The notes under the pieces: model-generated
The model's input: the letters and a program-made list of their open reading frames with translations, nothing else
The model's database searches: none
Told to the model about the DNA's origin: nothing
Origin: Meghimatium bilineatum
Lineage: Eukaryota; Mollusca; Gastropoda; Stylommatophora; Philomycidae
DNA: 64,000 nucleotides
Assembly: GCA_034231615.1 (NCBI GenBank)
Contig: CM067312.1
Coordinates: forward strand, 2,707,001 to 2,771,000
Reading direction: 5' to 3'
Position numbers and translations under genes: made by a program
Shown: positions 53,588 through 64,000 of the stretch, in pieces
Layout of the letters: each line of letters opens with the position of its first letter
Numbering within the stretch: position 1 is the stretch's first letter

Positions 53588-56500
53588 CTACAAATTGTAA
53601 AATAATTGAATACAGTTCAAAACTGAAATGTTTATACCAGAACAAAAATATACAACAATAATGTTGAAGTAATGATGTTGAAGTAATGATGTTGAAGTAA
53701 TGATGATGTTTATTCTGCAAAGAGTCTCTCTTGGTCTTCCTCTTTTCCTTTTACCATCTTTTCCCATTTGTCAGATGAATGATATATGACTTTGTTTTAT
53801 GACTATATTTCTCTGTAGAAAGTCTAGAGAATTCTCAGAATGTTTATGTACAACCATGTTTTCTATTAGAGAATTATCAGAGAGTTTGTATAAAACCATA
53901 TTTTACGAGTTCAGTCATACGATGTCCTAGTATTTCAGTCATACGATGTCCTACTATTTCAGTCATACGATGTCCTACTATTTCAGTCATACGATGTCCT
54001 AGTATTTCAGTCATACGATGTCCTAGTATTTCAGTCATACGATGTCCTACTATTTCAGTCATATAGTCTGCTTTTATTTCCGTCAAATATGGTTCTATTA
54101 TTTACCTCATACAGTAAAAATTATAGTGTTATTTTATTTTCATACGATAATACTTCCTTTCGCATAGGCTGTTTAACACAATATGGAATACACAAGAAAC
54201 ATAAGAAGACTGGAAAACCACTGTATTAAAACCCATTTGGAGGAAAAAAGGCAGCAAAGAGATTGTACAAGTACAGAGGTATTTCATTTCTAAGTAGCAC
54301 TGAAAATATTCCAACAGAATGTTAGAAAGAAGATTACGAGCATTCATCGAACCACAGCTTAGCAACACTCGAACGGGATTCCGTAAGAACAAAAGCTAAA
54401 CAGATGTCACTTTTACATTCAGAAAACTGGCAGAAAAAAACAACTGAAAACAACCAAGAATTGTATATCACGTTTATCAACCAAGGAAAATCTTTCGACA
54501 TAGTAGACAAACAACTATGAAAAAATACTATCAAAATATGGGGTTCCACAACACTTAATCAACTTGTGTAGAAGTAGTTACATAGGCAGGCAATGTGCAG
54601 TTAGAACGAGTGTTGGAACTTAGAAAAAAATGTCACATACACTCTGAAGTGTGACAAGGATGTGCTTTATCTTCCTTGTTATTCATCACATGTATTGATA
54701 TGTCAAATTACCAACACGAATGAAGAAGACAACCTAAATCACTTCGTGAGTGAACTTCTATTTGCAGAAGATCAAGTAATATTATCAACAGAAGAACAAC
54801 GACAGCAACAACTAAATATATTACACACAAGATGTAGCAACTTTAACATCAGGTGCCATGCCGACTGTCGTAGGCGGTCATGGCTCTCCACAGCTCTCTG
54901 TCCACAGTATTATGTATCAAAGTCGTTGTTGTTTCTTTGCCGTGCCAGGTTGTTAAACTGTCTAATAATTTCTCACGTTGTCGCCCTCTGTCTCTGGTGC
55001 CTTCAATCTTGCCTGTTGTGATTATGTTCTCTAAACCTGCCTGTCTCATGAAGTGGCCAAAAAAAGAAGATTGCCTTTTTCTTATATTGTTGATTAAGGT
55101 CCGTTTCGCATTTAACTCTTTTAACACCTCTACATTAGTTTTTCTGGCAGTCCATGGTATTCTCAGCATTGTTCTGTAGAACCACATCTCTGTTGCCTCC
55201 AATCTCCCACTTTCCAGTTTGTTTATTGTCCAAGACTCGCACCCATATGTTAGTATATGGGTTATATAGCACTGCAGAACTCTCTTTCTCACCTCTAATG
55301 ACAAGGTCATATTACACAATATATTTTTCATTTTTCTGAATGTTGTTTTTGCCTGTCCTATTCTGCATCTTATTTCTGTTGAACTTCTTCCATCTGCTGT
55401 AATAATTGTACCTAGATATTTGAATTGGTGGACCTGTTTTAATACTATATCATTCACTATGTTCTTGCAAGGTGTGTTATTTTCTTTCTTTGAAATAACC
55501 ATTACTTCTGTTTTCTTGATATGTAGGAAGAGGCCTTTCTCTTTACTTTCTGTGACTACTACTTTAATTAAGTTTTGAAGGTCTTCCTCACTTTTTGCAA
55601 TCAGAACAGTGTCATCCGCATATCTCACATTATTTATGTTATGTCCTCCCACTGATATTCCTGGGATATCTACTATTGCACGCAATATGTTTTCACTGTA
55701 TAAAGAGAACTGGTCTGGTGAAAGCACGCATCCCTGTCTGACTCCATGTTTTATTTGTTGAAAAGGACCAAATTGATTTCCTACTCTTATTGCTGCTGTT
55801 AACATAAGCAGAAAAAATTGGAGGTACTCTCAATTGCAAAAACAGAAATAAACACTATTCTCATCGATGACCAACAACAAAAACAGATGAAAGAATTCAC
55901 TACTCATTCACAGAATTCTGAAACATCGTATCATCAAATGGGAAAAACACCAAAGAAATCCAACATAGATGCAACATAGCATAGCAGATCTTGGGTCAGA
56001 TGTCTATTATTTTCAACAACACATATGTAATCAATCAATCAATCAATAAACCCGTAGCCCTTCAGGGTCGTAGGGGTACCACATTGGATGCCTCAGCACA
56101 CAGAGTCGTCCAGCAAATTATATCCTTAGCGATGCGGATGAGTGTGGAAATATCTTGCCCTGTCCATTCCTTGATGTTGTCTGTCCATGTCTTTATTTGA
56201 CCTCCTCTGCTTCTTCCATCTTCGACAGTTCCCTGCAGTATTGTTATTGACAAGGAATCGTGCCTGCATACATGTCTGAACCATGCTAGTTTTCACTATT
56301 GAAAGAAATGGATCCTGAACACCTGCACAAATCTCTATTTTATTTCTTACGTACACATTGCTCTTATGTTGCCTATAGGAAATTCGTAGAATTCTTCTGT
56401 AGCATTTATACTCGAAAGCCTGTAATCTTCTCTCCATGTTCGCAGTGAGTGTCCAACTCTCACAACCATACAACACAATAGATAGCACCAGCGACTTATA

Positions 56501-59500
56501 CAGTTTGATTTTCACTCCAACACTGATGTTGCTTTTCCAAATCACAGTTAGCCTTGACCAAGGACGCTAAAGCCATCTCCAGCCTTACTTTTAGTTCTGC
56601 TTTGCATTTACCATCGCTGCATATACTTGATCCGAAGTATTTGAAGGTATTTAGCTCCTCAAGCTTATGTCCATTCATCATGATATTAGTCTGGATTTCT
56701 GTGTCTCAGCTGTTTACCAAGATTTTGCTCTTATCTGTATTGATGTCCATTCCGTACTTGCTGGTAACTTTTTCCAACTTTTCCAACATATGTAAACATG
56801 AACATCAAAACTGCACTATAAAACGATCATAATACCATCACTATGCTACCAATGTCAATCATGGACACTTACAACAGAAGCCAAAAGAAAACTTGTTACA
56901 ACAGAAATGACTTGTCTACGTAGATTTCTCGGAGTACCAATAAGAGACAGAGTCAGAAACGAAAACATCAGAAGACTAACAAACATAATGCTAATACTGG
57001 AATACATCAGAAGACAACAGATTAAGTGGTTTTCGCATGCTTTCAGACTACCATCAGACAGTGTCCCTCAAAAAAGAATTATTATAAAGACACGATGGAT
57101 ACAAAACCAATGGCAGACCTTGCAAATGATGGATTATAGAAATAAACAAGTCAACGAAAACAAACAAATATGAAATACACATAAAAGACATTTCCAGAGA
57201 ACTCTTCTATCCGTGACGCTGAACGACACAAAGAGGGATATGAAGCAAGCAGAAAGATGAAGACTCACCTGTTTAGCTTCTCCAAATATACGATCAGCTC
57301 GGTTCAAGATTTCCTGCAATGATTTTGACAAAAACTAGTTCATCATAGATGTACAGTAACAATGTGTCGTACGTAGGACAAGCACGTAAGTAAAGCGGGT
57401 GGTGGGTGGGTGTGCTAAACACCACTCCCTTACCCCAACTTTTTACGAAATCAGAACATAACATACAGTACTATGCAATGAAGAAAATGAGTGAAAAAAA
57501 AACCCACCAGATTCCTATATTTCTTCTAAAGGTTTTACAAAGGGTGAACAAAAAACTCACAAAAATGAAGGAATCACAAATAGTGTTGTTATATACAGAA
57601 ATGTTTTTATAAAAAGGATGCGCTATAAGGAGATTTCACTGTATTGTCTTACAGCACAATTGCTTGAATTTGTCACATTTTTCTACAAATGCGAAGCAAA
57701 TCATACATTTTTTCCCTACTTGCCATGATATGTTTAAGTTTTAAATTATTTTGTTTATTAGAAGGGGGGGGGGTTAATTTTTGTTGACATAATTAAGCAG
57801 GAAATAACATTGAATCCTTCACAGTTGGATGACAAGGGTGGGGTGTTGAAAATTGGTACATAATTTTTAGCTAGTTCTGGGACAGACCATTAGTTCTGGG
57901 ATAAACACATTCGATTTTGTCATTGCTTTCTGGTCACTTTGACCTCCAACAGAATGCAGTAGCCAACTGCCCGTCCAATTCATCTTAGTTGTTTCTTATC
58001 ATACAGGAAGGATAGAAATTATTATAAGCATTTTGTGGTGTTGCTAGAAGTGAACATTTTGACGATCAGGATTAAAGATCAGGGATTGAAATGCGGTGTT
58101 GCTAGAAGTGAACATTTTGGAGGACGCAGAAGAATGATGGTCAACCAGCATATGACCGGTACTGTCAGCAGAAGTGTAATGGCGGATACACTCAAGGAAA
58201 GATCGGAGCAACTATGGACGTGTCCAGTTTGCAGTGATGATGATCCGACGACTAACTAACAAACAAACTATACAACACATGGGTGGGTGAAATATTACAA
58301 CAGATAATAAAATAATATATTCCGACATAGTCTCAGATGAATCTAAATTATGCCGGAACACATACAAGGAAATATAACAAGAAATTCGTTGTCGAGAAAT
58401 ACTGATATCAGCTGAGTTGCAGATATCAGCTGAGTTGCAGATATCAGCTGAGTTGCAGATATCAGCTGAGTTGCAGATATCAGCTGAGTTGCAGATATCA
58501 GCTGAGTTGCAGATATCAGCTGAGTTGCAGATATCAGCTGAGTTGCAGATATCAGCTGAGTTGCAGATATCAGCTGAGTCGCAGATATCAGTTGATTCGC
58601 AGATATCAGCTTTGTCGCAGATATCAGCTGAGTTGCAGATATCAGCTGAGTTGCAGATCCGTGAAGTCTTCCAGCTCGAGATTATGCTGCAGTATTGATT
58701 GAGAACGCCAGGAATTACGATAGATTATCTCTTACTTCCTGTGTGCAGTGGCGTGGTTTTTCTGAGCTTTCTTTCATACGTAGAAGACTTCAGGTTTCGG
58801 CTTAGTGCAATGCCTATTGAAGGAGGAACCTTCTACTCAGAAGGGGTCTATAACTGTATAGATGACATGCTACAAAGCTTCCATAAGAAAGTCTCAATAT
58901 AACGGCATGTCATCTACTAAGGTTTTCTGTTGCATGGGTGGTTTGTCTAGTGGGCCATTAGTGAGACCCACAGACTCAACCGCGTATGTATGCTGCAAGA
59001 TAGAAGGTGGCATTATATGAAATTTGATAGAATAGAGTGTAAGCGTGTAGATCAGATAGAATGTAAGAATCTAGAAAAGATAAAATGTTAGCATGTGGAT
59101 AACATAAAATGTGAGGATCTGGATAAAAGAATGTAGGGAATAAGATAAGACAGAATGTAGGAAATTGAATAAATAGGATGTAAGTAAATGGATAAGAAAG
59201 AATGTAAGGAACTGGATAAGATAAAATATAAGTAATGAAATAAGATAAAATCTAAATAATTTAATAAGATAAAATGTAAGTTATTGGATAAGATAGAATT
59301 TAAGTAATTGGATATGGTATAATCTAAGTAACTGGATAAAATAAAATGTACGGATCTGGACAATATAGAATGCAAGGAAATGAATAAGATAAAATGTAAA
59401 AAATTCGATACGGTAAAATGCAAATAATTGAGACAGATGGAGTGTAAGTGATTGGATAAGATGGCATGTGCGTGCGTGAATATGAATATAAGTGTAAATA

Positions 59501-61050
59501 TGCCTAACATTATATTATAATATTATATTGACATATTGTGAATATGTTTACATTGTGAATATGTTTACCTCGTATGTGCAACCATCAGTTTTAGAGATAG
59601 GAAACAATCTCTCAGATTCACTGACGTCCCCGTTTCTGGAGAGAAATCGGTCATCTTGTTGCTGCCTTAGAGATGGGTTTATCACACTCAACTGACCAGT
59701 CTTAAAAGTGATATCTTTGAGAGTTGATCTCACATTCATATTTTTCTGCAATTAGAAAATTCATTTACAGCTATCATCTACTTCTACTTTCATACTCCTC
59801 AAACTCCTTCAGATAATCTACTTCTACGTCCATACTCAAATTAGGTTGGAAATCTAGTAGGACCATGTCCTGCTACAAGAAAGATTCAGCGAGAATTGTG
59901 GACAAACGAAATAAAATAAAACAGCGGTATTCTCGTTCTCTGTTGAAATGTCGAGACTTATTCATTTCTGTTGCGTTTGTTGATGTAGTTTTGCCCCTGA
60001 ACAGATAATAAATTACATTGCCTTCATTTTATAGGCAGTCAGTCATTAAGTAGCTTTGGCAGGTTTCTTTCAAACATCTGAAATATCCCGAGTATAGATA
60101 CTTCTGATGCACTCATGTTACTTTCTATAAATACTCGCATATCTAAGATAATCTTAAAGGTAGAAAGTATTTATGGCTACCCTACCATCGACCTGTACAG
60201 AAAGTCTGTGTGGCAACCGTGGACTGGATTTTTAATTCAGTGTGCACAGAATAGGACCGCTGTCATTTTTCCCAGGCATATTTGGGGATATACTGACAAC
60301 CTGTCACGTGTGAAAAAATTATCTTTGTCACATCTTGTCTCAATATCTTACATTTGTTTCCTGTGAAATAAAGTCCATGGATGGCGAAAAGATATAAGTC
60401 AGCCGACGTTGCATCTGTATCTTTTTGTGACAGACACCTAGGTGACGTGGAATGTAAGATGTGATATCACTGTTTCAGCCTGCCTCGCAGAAGACTGATG
60501 GCTCAGAAATCCATGCTTCCCCTAGCAGGACGTGGTAATACTGGAATACTTGCACACAGGAATACCTCCTTTCAGGGACTAAACATGCACCAGTAAACTA
60601 CCACCTCTCCTTACACGTCCATGTCATTGAGACCTTATGTGAGTCCAGATGACACCTCGGCTGCGCATGTGAGAAGAACCTGCGCTTTTGTTTGAGAGGC
60701 CATACGATGTCAAATGCTACGTGCTCACAGTTAAAAGGAGTATTTTTACTATCACCGTCATCATTGCCTGTAGGCCTACACAAACTAGCTCATTTGATTT
60801 AGAAGCACACACACACACACACACACGCATACGCACACGCACAGAGAGATAGAGAGAGAGAGAAAGAGTAAAAGGCATTAATTGCTGTTGTCAATGACAG
60901 AGAGTTATGAAAGGTATTCACTAACAGAAGAATAATATCAATGTAGATTTGGTAGAATTTTCAATAAATATATTCAGCCATATTCTTATAATATTCACTT
61001 ACCGGTTCATCTCTTAGCCACCATTTTCCAGTATCGCAATCGTAACTATA
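53474..61050 (-). CDS. Unrecognised spliced gene, four phase-0 exons (partial)
   Basis: Four short minus-strand exons (61050-61003, 59745-59569, 57313-57269, 53587-53474) each have a CAG or TAG acceptor and a GT donor (GTAAGTG, GTAAAC, GTGAGT, GTGTGT), contain no stop and have lengths divisible by three, so they splice in one frame to 128 residues. The product is hydrophilic, rich in Asp, Glu, Lys and Arg, and looks helical in its second half, with no signal peptide or membrane segment. I do not recognise the family. It continues at both ends (no start or stop codon). Exon grouping is inferred from strand, phase and spacing; two genes are possible. Confidence 0.65.
53640..53710. repeat. 14-bp repeat, 4 copies
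   Basis: Unit ATGTTGAAGTAATG in the intron just upstream of the exon at 53474-53587. Confidence 0.9.
53915..54065. repeat. 24-bp minisatellite, 6.5 copies
   Basis: Unit TTTCAGTCATACGATGTCCT plus ACTA or AGTA. Confidence 0.94.
54850..55798 (-). mobile_element. LINE-E insertion, 5' truncated, 7-bp target duplication
   Basis: TTAACAT at 54843-54849 and 55799-55805 brackets 949 bp in opposite orientation to the host LINE. One open frame on the minus strand encodes HGVRQGCVLSPDQFSLYSEN, VRYADDTVLIAKSEEDLQNL (YADD), HQFKYLGTIITADGRSSTEI, YGCESWTINKLESGRLEATE, FFGHFMRQAGLENIITTGKI, RQREKLLDSLTTWHGKETTT and ends DSRHGT-stop at about 54852. No frame break: a young copy. Truncated before motif A. Confidence 0.88.
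56031..56785 (-). mobile_element. LINE-D insertion, 5' truncated, 10-bp target duplication and TGAT-type tail
   Basis: ACATATGTAA at 56021-56030 and 56786-56795 brackets 755 bp. The minus strand reads NGHKLEELNTFKYFGSSICS, ISVGVKIKLYKSLVLSIVLY-GCESWTL, CYRRILRISYRQHKSNVYVR, and ends with a tail of TTGA/TGAT tetranucleotides (plus strand TCAATCAATCAATCAATAAA at 56031). A frame break lies near 56545. Confidence 0.88.
57176..57268. other. Intron 3' of the 57269 exon
   Basis: Short spacer between the LINE remnant and the exon donor; nothing else seen. Confidence 0.4.
57269..57313 (-). CDS. Unrecognised gene, 45-nt exon
   Basis: Between CAAAATCATTGCAG and GTGAGTCT; encodes EILNRADRIFGEAKQ, amphipathic helix-like. 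It lies just beyond the LINE-C remnant that ends near 57175. Confidence 0.65.
57385..57600. repeat. G/C-run dispersed repeat copy
   Basis: GGGTGGTGGGTGGGTG, CACTCCCTTACCCCAACTTT, then AATCAGAACATAACATACAG and AAACTCACAAAAATG. Compare 21785-21960. Confidence 0.5.
57600..57655 (-). mobile_element. Tigger-like terminal sequence
   Basis: Minus strand ATACAGTGAAATCTCCTTAT then AGCGCATCC, like Tigger ends. Isolated end; no transposase. Confidence 0.45.
57656..58404. other. No gene recognised
   Basis: Includes a G9 run at 57764 and a duplicated GTGTTGCTAGAAGTGAACAT at about 58039 and 58094. A weak plus ORF 58035-58259 lacks recognisable features. Confidence 0.4.
58405..58660. repeat. 18-bp minisatellite, 14 copies
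   Basis: Unit GATATCAGCTGAGTTGCA, invariant in the first nine copies. It contains palindromes GATATC and CAGCTG. Confidence 0.97.
58694..58985 (+). repeat. ~290-bp dispersed repeat, full copy
   Basis: GATTGAGAACGCCAGGAATT through TGCAATGCCTATTGAAGGAG, TAGATGACATGCTACAAAGC, GGCATGTCATCTACTAAGGT, TTTTCTGTTGCATGGGTGGT to GTGAGACCCACAGACTCAAC. Same boundaries as 49225-49505. Confidence 0.85.
59035..59475. repeat. ~23-bp degenerate array (GATAAGATAAAATGTAAGTAA)n
   Basis: About 18 variants of ATAAGATAAAATGTAAGTAA..GG. Confidence 0.88.
59569..59745 (-). CDS. Unrecognised gene, 177-nt exon
   Basis: Between CTAATTGCAG and GTAAACAT; 59 codons including KNMNVRSTLKDITFKTGQLS, then SLRQQQDDRFLSRNGDVSES and PISKTDGCTYE. 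Codon use is unlike the surrounding AT-rich repeats. Confidence 0.7.
59746..61002. other. Intron of the unrecognised gene
   Basis: No element recognised except a CA/GA microsatellite at 60808-60868. Confidence 0.45.
60808..60868. repeat. (CA)n(GA)n microsatellite
   Basis: CACACA, CGCACA and GAGAGA runs. Confidence 0.92.
61003..61050 (-). CDS. Unrecognised gene, 48-nt exon
   Basis: Between TTGTTGTGTTGCAG and GTAAGTGA; encodes YSYDCDTGKWWLRDEP. Both splice sites are near consensus, and the acidic/aromatic composition is protein-like. Confidence 0.7.
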
Positions 61051-61074
61051 CTGCAACACAACAAATATAATCAC

Positions 61075-61360
61075 TTTTGTAAGTTTGATGTTTGTAAGTC
61101 TGATGTTTTTAAATATGTTCTTGTAAGTCTAAAGTTTGTAAGTCTGAAGTTTGTAAGTCTGATGTTTGTAAATATGTTCTTGCAAGTCTGAAGTTTGCAA
61201 GTCTAAAGTTTGTACGTCAGATATTTGCAAGTATGTTCTCGTAAGTCTGAAGTCTTAAGTACGTTATCGTAAATCTGAAGCTTGTAAGTCTGAGGTTTGT
61301 AAGTATGTTCACGTTAGTCTGAAGTTTACAAGTTTTACTTCCAAAAGTATAAAGTTTGTA
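61075..61360. repeat. ~19-bp degenerate array (AAGTCTGAAGTTTGTAAGT)n
   Basis: About 14 diverged units with AAGTATGTTC variants, immediately upstream of the exon acceptor at 61051. Confidence 0.88.
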
Positions 61361-61409
61361 AGTAAAGAATGAAATATCTGTAACATCTATGTAAGATTAA
61401 TAAATGACA

Positions 61410-61745
61410 TCAACAATTAGTTGGGGGTGGGGGATGATGTGGTCTGAAAAGGTGTGACAGCTGCTTCGAAAAGGGATGGGGATCGACAAAAGTTGACGAC
61501 AACTAAACTGGGTTTTTAAAAAAAAATATACCAATTATATTGTTTAGATTGTGAAACATTTTATGAAAAAAATCCGAGAAAATCATGTAGTGTTTGCATA
61601 ATGTTTCTGTTTGTTTATTGCGATTATTTATAGCAAATGAGAGGTATAGGATTATATTTGTTAGTATAATTAAGGGAGGCAGGGAAGCTGAAATCTTCAA
61701 AGTTTTCTGCCAAAAGGGAAAAAAGGGGGGGGGGGGTTATGATAA
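61410..61745. repeat. G-run dispersed repeat copy
   Basis: GGGGGTGGGGGATGATG, then GGGATGGGGATCGACAAAAG, then a G11 run at 61727. Similar to 52780-53080 and 57740. Confidence 0.45.
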
Positions 61746-61884
61746 AAACATTGGCAGAAAATTCATGTCGTAATTAATGGACAATGCTAATCATAGACTT
61801 TACAAAGTGTTGTAACTGGGCAGGTAGTCTTAAAGTCATTTATACAGTTATTTTCCTTTGACTAGTCAAGCATTTGCTCAAATA

Positions 61885-62250
61885 CAATCAATCAATCATC
61901 ATTCTGAATGGCGTAGGCGATCATGTTTTTCCACAACTCTCTGTCTCTTGTGTTATGAATAAGTTCGGCTTGTAAACTTCTACTGTGCCACAATACTAGT
62001 ACATCTAGCAACTTCTCTCTTTGTCGTCCCCTGTCTTTTTTCTCTTTGATCTTTCTAGTGGTTATTAAGTGCTCAAGCTATGTTCTTCTCAGCACATGCC
62101 CTACAAACTTTGATTGTCTGCCTCTAATGTTTGATATGATTGATCTATTTGCCCAGCATCAATGAGAACAAATGCATATATTTTTCTTACCTGTTCATGG
62201 TATTTTCATCATTCTTCTGAGAAACCACACATCTGTAGCCTATAGTTCGT
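61885..62250 (-). mobile_element. LINE-E 3'-end fragment
   Basis: The plus strand begins with an ATCAATCAATC tail, then GGCGTAGGCGATCATGTTTT TCCACAACTCTCTGTC, matching the inverted C-terminus of 54850-55798 (CGTAGGCGGTCATGGCTCTC). FGHVLRRT-like sequence near 62080. Frame-broken. Confidence 0.7.
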
Positions 62251-63234
62251 CTTGAATTGTTTGTGTTTACAAACAAAACACAATACATCATACTTATTAA
62301 CTGATTTACTCCCTGGTACCAATCTGTCGGAACGAATATTTTCTCGAAGTATCAGTAAGACGTCTGACCGACATATTTATTGCTTCATAGATAATATCTG
62401 GTGTCCGAAGGGAGAAAATGTTTGCAATAAACGAGATTAGTAAATAACTGTGGAATTGCAGATGGAGAATAAGCATCGTTAATACCAGAAGAAAGTATTT
62501 CAAGATGGACATTCTTCTAGAACTGATACGGCTAGAAAAAAAGAAGGACACCAAGAAGAACATTAATAGAACGTTTAGAAACATACACAGAAATAATAGA
62601 TATATTGTGGAAAGAAGTAGATGGACTAACGATGATGAAAAAATCTAACTGTGAGCAGGTAGCTCTTGGCAGCACATAACCCTTCTGACAACACCTCAGC
62701 TTCTTCTCAGTTGTCTAATGGAGGAGACACTTTGACCCATATACGGTTGCCTAAAAGTATGAGTATATGAGGTGGGGGGAGGGAGGGGATTCATGGATGC
62801 ATGTTTACATTTTTAAAGAGGTATTTTAATGTGTCAGTATCTCAGTGTTACAACGTCCTGCCAGAGGCACAAGAAACACTTCTGGGAGAATTATGTCATT
62901 ATTGTTCTGCCAGAGACACAAGGCACCCTGCTGGGAGAATTTTAAGGAGAAACCAATAAAAATAATGGTCCTATCACAAAATACAAAAACATTAGACGTC
63001 ACGAGAGACATTTAAAAGCAGAGTCATCCAAGGTAACAACGATGTACGCATACACAAGTATTGTCATATATATGCCCACTACAAAATATGGGGAAAGAAC
63101 AAAATAAAATGACTGCCTGAAAACAAAATGAACGACAGCACAACATAGGAGCCATTTAAATAAATGAACGATGTGTATTAAGACCAAATAGCTTACGAGT
63201 ACTAAACACCTTGTTAGAACGTTTACATGATAAT
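62251..63234. other. No gene recognised
   Basis: A ~47-bp duplication with CTGCCAGAGRCACAAGR and CTGGGAGAATT at 62860 and 62905, and a GGGGGGAGGGAGGGG run at 62773. No exon seen. Confidence 0.45.
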
Positions 63235-63303
63235 ACAGTTATTATTATGATTAATTATGATTATTATGATTATTATGATTATTATGATTATTATTATTAT
63301 TAT
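63235..63303. repeat. (TTATGATTA)n microsatellite
   Basis: Nine-base units TTATGATTA grading to TTA. Confidence 0.93.
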
Positions 63304-63399
63304 TGTGGAATCACGTTATAAAACCTTTCAGGGACCGACAAAATATGTATGTAATAACAGACATTCGCTAAATACAGTACAAATAATATAGAATAAATA

Positions 63400-63480
63400 T
63401 AATTGGGGATTTTGAAAAGTGTTGCTATAGGAAACATTGCTATAACAGAATGCGTTATATAGGGATTTCAGTGTATTATT
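63400..63480 (-). mobile_element. Tigger-like terminal sequence
   Basis: Minus strand ACACTGAAATCCCTATATAA then CGCATTCTGTTATAGCAATG, a near-consensus Tigger/pogo end. No transposase beside it. Confidence 0.6.
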
Positions 63481-64000
63481 ACATTAAACACGTCTTTAAT
63501 GTTTAAGGAGGTTCACTTTATCGGGAACTAACAGGTCACACTTGCCATCTAGTAAACTAACACTCTAACCAATCTGCCACTGATGAAAACAATTTCAACA
63601 ATGACATCATTAAACCAGCGCAATCAACATAGAATAAGGACAGTTGCCCAGAAGATTCAAACGTCTAGATTCATCAATGCAAGACATGACTAAGATAAGT
63701 CAACCAGTACCTGGGTATTTCACCATTGATATAAGTCTGTACTTACCCCAACTGACTTCTTTACAAAGCATTGAAAGTGACTGAAAGTTGAAGTTTTCTG
63801 GAGAAATCACCCCATTTCAAATAGGAAATAAGAGCTAATCACTCTTAATTCCTGGGGATTGAAATAGCAAAAACAGCACAAACAGGTTCCAATTAAAAAA
63901 GTTATTTAAATTTCATGATTTAGTTAAATACATCGCATTAGCAGCAGCAACAAAAACATCAACATTAGGAACACCGACATGAATACAAATAGCAGCAAGC
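63481..64000. other. No gene recognised
   Basis: 63735-63870 on the minus strand (CCAGGAATTAAGAGTGATTA, GCTCTTATTTCCTATTTG) is a diverged copy of the ~290-bp repeat. The rest is unassigned. Confidence 0.45.

Larger units (their letters stand above)
54160..57175 (+). mobile_element. Decayed LINE-C copy hosting two nested LINE insertions
   Basis: Plus-strand pieces in order: NRMLERRLRAFIEPQLSNTR (54310), VTFTFRKLAEKNN-like (54410), ELYITFINQGKSFDIVDKQL (motif A Asp, 54460-54520), LLFAEDQVILSTEEQRQQQL (the ADD box altered to AED, 54755), then after the first insertion EVLSIAKTEINTILIDDQQQ-like, and after the second LCYQCQSWTLTTEAKRKLVT, CLRRFLGVPIRDRVRNENIR and IKWFSHAFRLPSDSVPQKRI. Same family as 7198 and 46831. 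Inactive. Confidence 0.78.

Noticed and set aside
58035..58259. 74-codon plus ORF with CPVCSDDD
   Set aside because: Too short, with one C..C pair only, no partner motif and a duplicated segment inside.
60115..60366. 83-codon plus ORF
   Set aside because: No splice sites or recognisable motif; lies antisense in the intron of the unrecognised gene.

Overview
The window is invertebrate, and most likely molluscan (perhaps gastropod), nuclear DNA. The evidence is spliced genes with GT-AG introns, long repeat-filled introns, many non-LTR retrotransposons, Penelope-like elements, tRNA-like SINEs, hAT and Tigger-like remnants and dozens of minisatellites. The rhodopsin-class receptor resembles the large FMRFamide-receptor-like/chemosensory families of molluscs. 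The phylum and class are inferences; the species cannot be named. Nothing is prokaryotic: there are no operons, CRISPR arrays or rRNA.

Three host genes are visible. (1) 805-10161, minus strand: the 5' part of an SLC6 Na+/Cl- coupled neurotransmitter/osmolyte transporter, rebuilt here as four exons with matching phases. It covers the N-terminus, TM1-TM4 and a long glycosylated loop, and the rest lies beyond the left edge. (2) 35553-38757, plus strand: a seven-helix receptor with its TM1 exon and TM3-TM7 exon present. The expected TM2 exon is not visible; it is either in the 100-N gap or lost. The intron holds a 1.8-kb array of a 48-bp repeat. (3) 53474-61050, minus strand: four small phase-0 exons with excellent splice sites, from a gene I do not recognise.

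Almost everything else is mobile or repetitive. 10824-18865 is a nest of transposons. A RNase-H-bearing LINE of about 4 kb, flanked by a 15-bp target duplication, has been hit by an RTE-like LINE 3' fragment (9-bp duplication), a Penelope-like element with inverted arms (9-bp duplication) and a tRNA-like SINE (13-bp duplication). A second nest lies at 54160-57175. A young, 5'-truncated copy of the first LINE sits at 44040-45777 with a perfect 10-bp duplication. A longer but dead RTE-like LINE is at 24189-27420. Other fragments are scattered throughout.

A recurring theme is minisatellites that have grown inside transposon sequence: in a SINE body at 5220, in a LINE reverse transcriptase at 21450, and next to a LINE 3' tail at 20545. 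I found no convincing undescribed multi-gene system. The most interesting items are the nested insertions, the transposon-seeded minisatellites, the receptor whose TM2 exon is missing at an assembly gap, the unrecognised four-exon gene and a set of uncatalogued dispersed repeat families.
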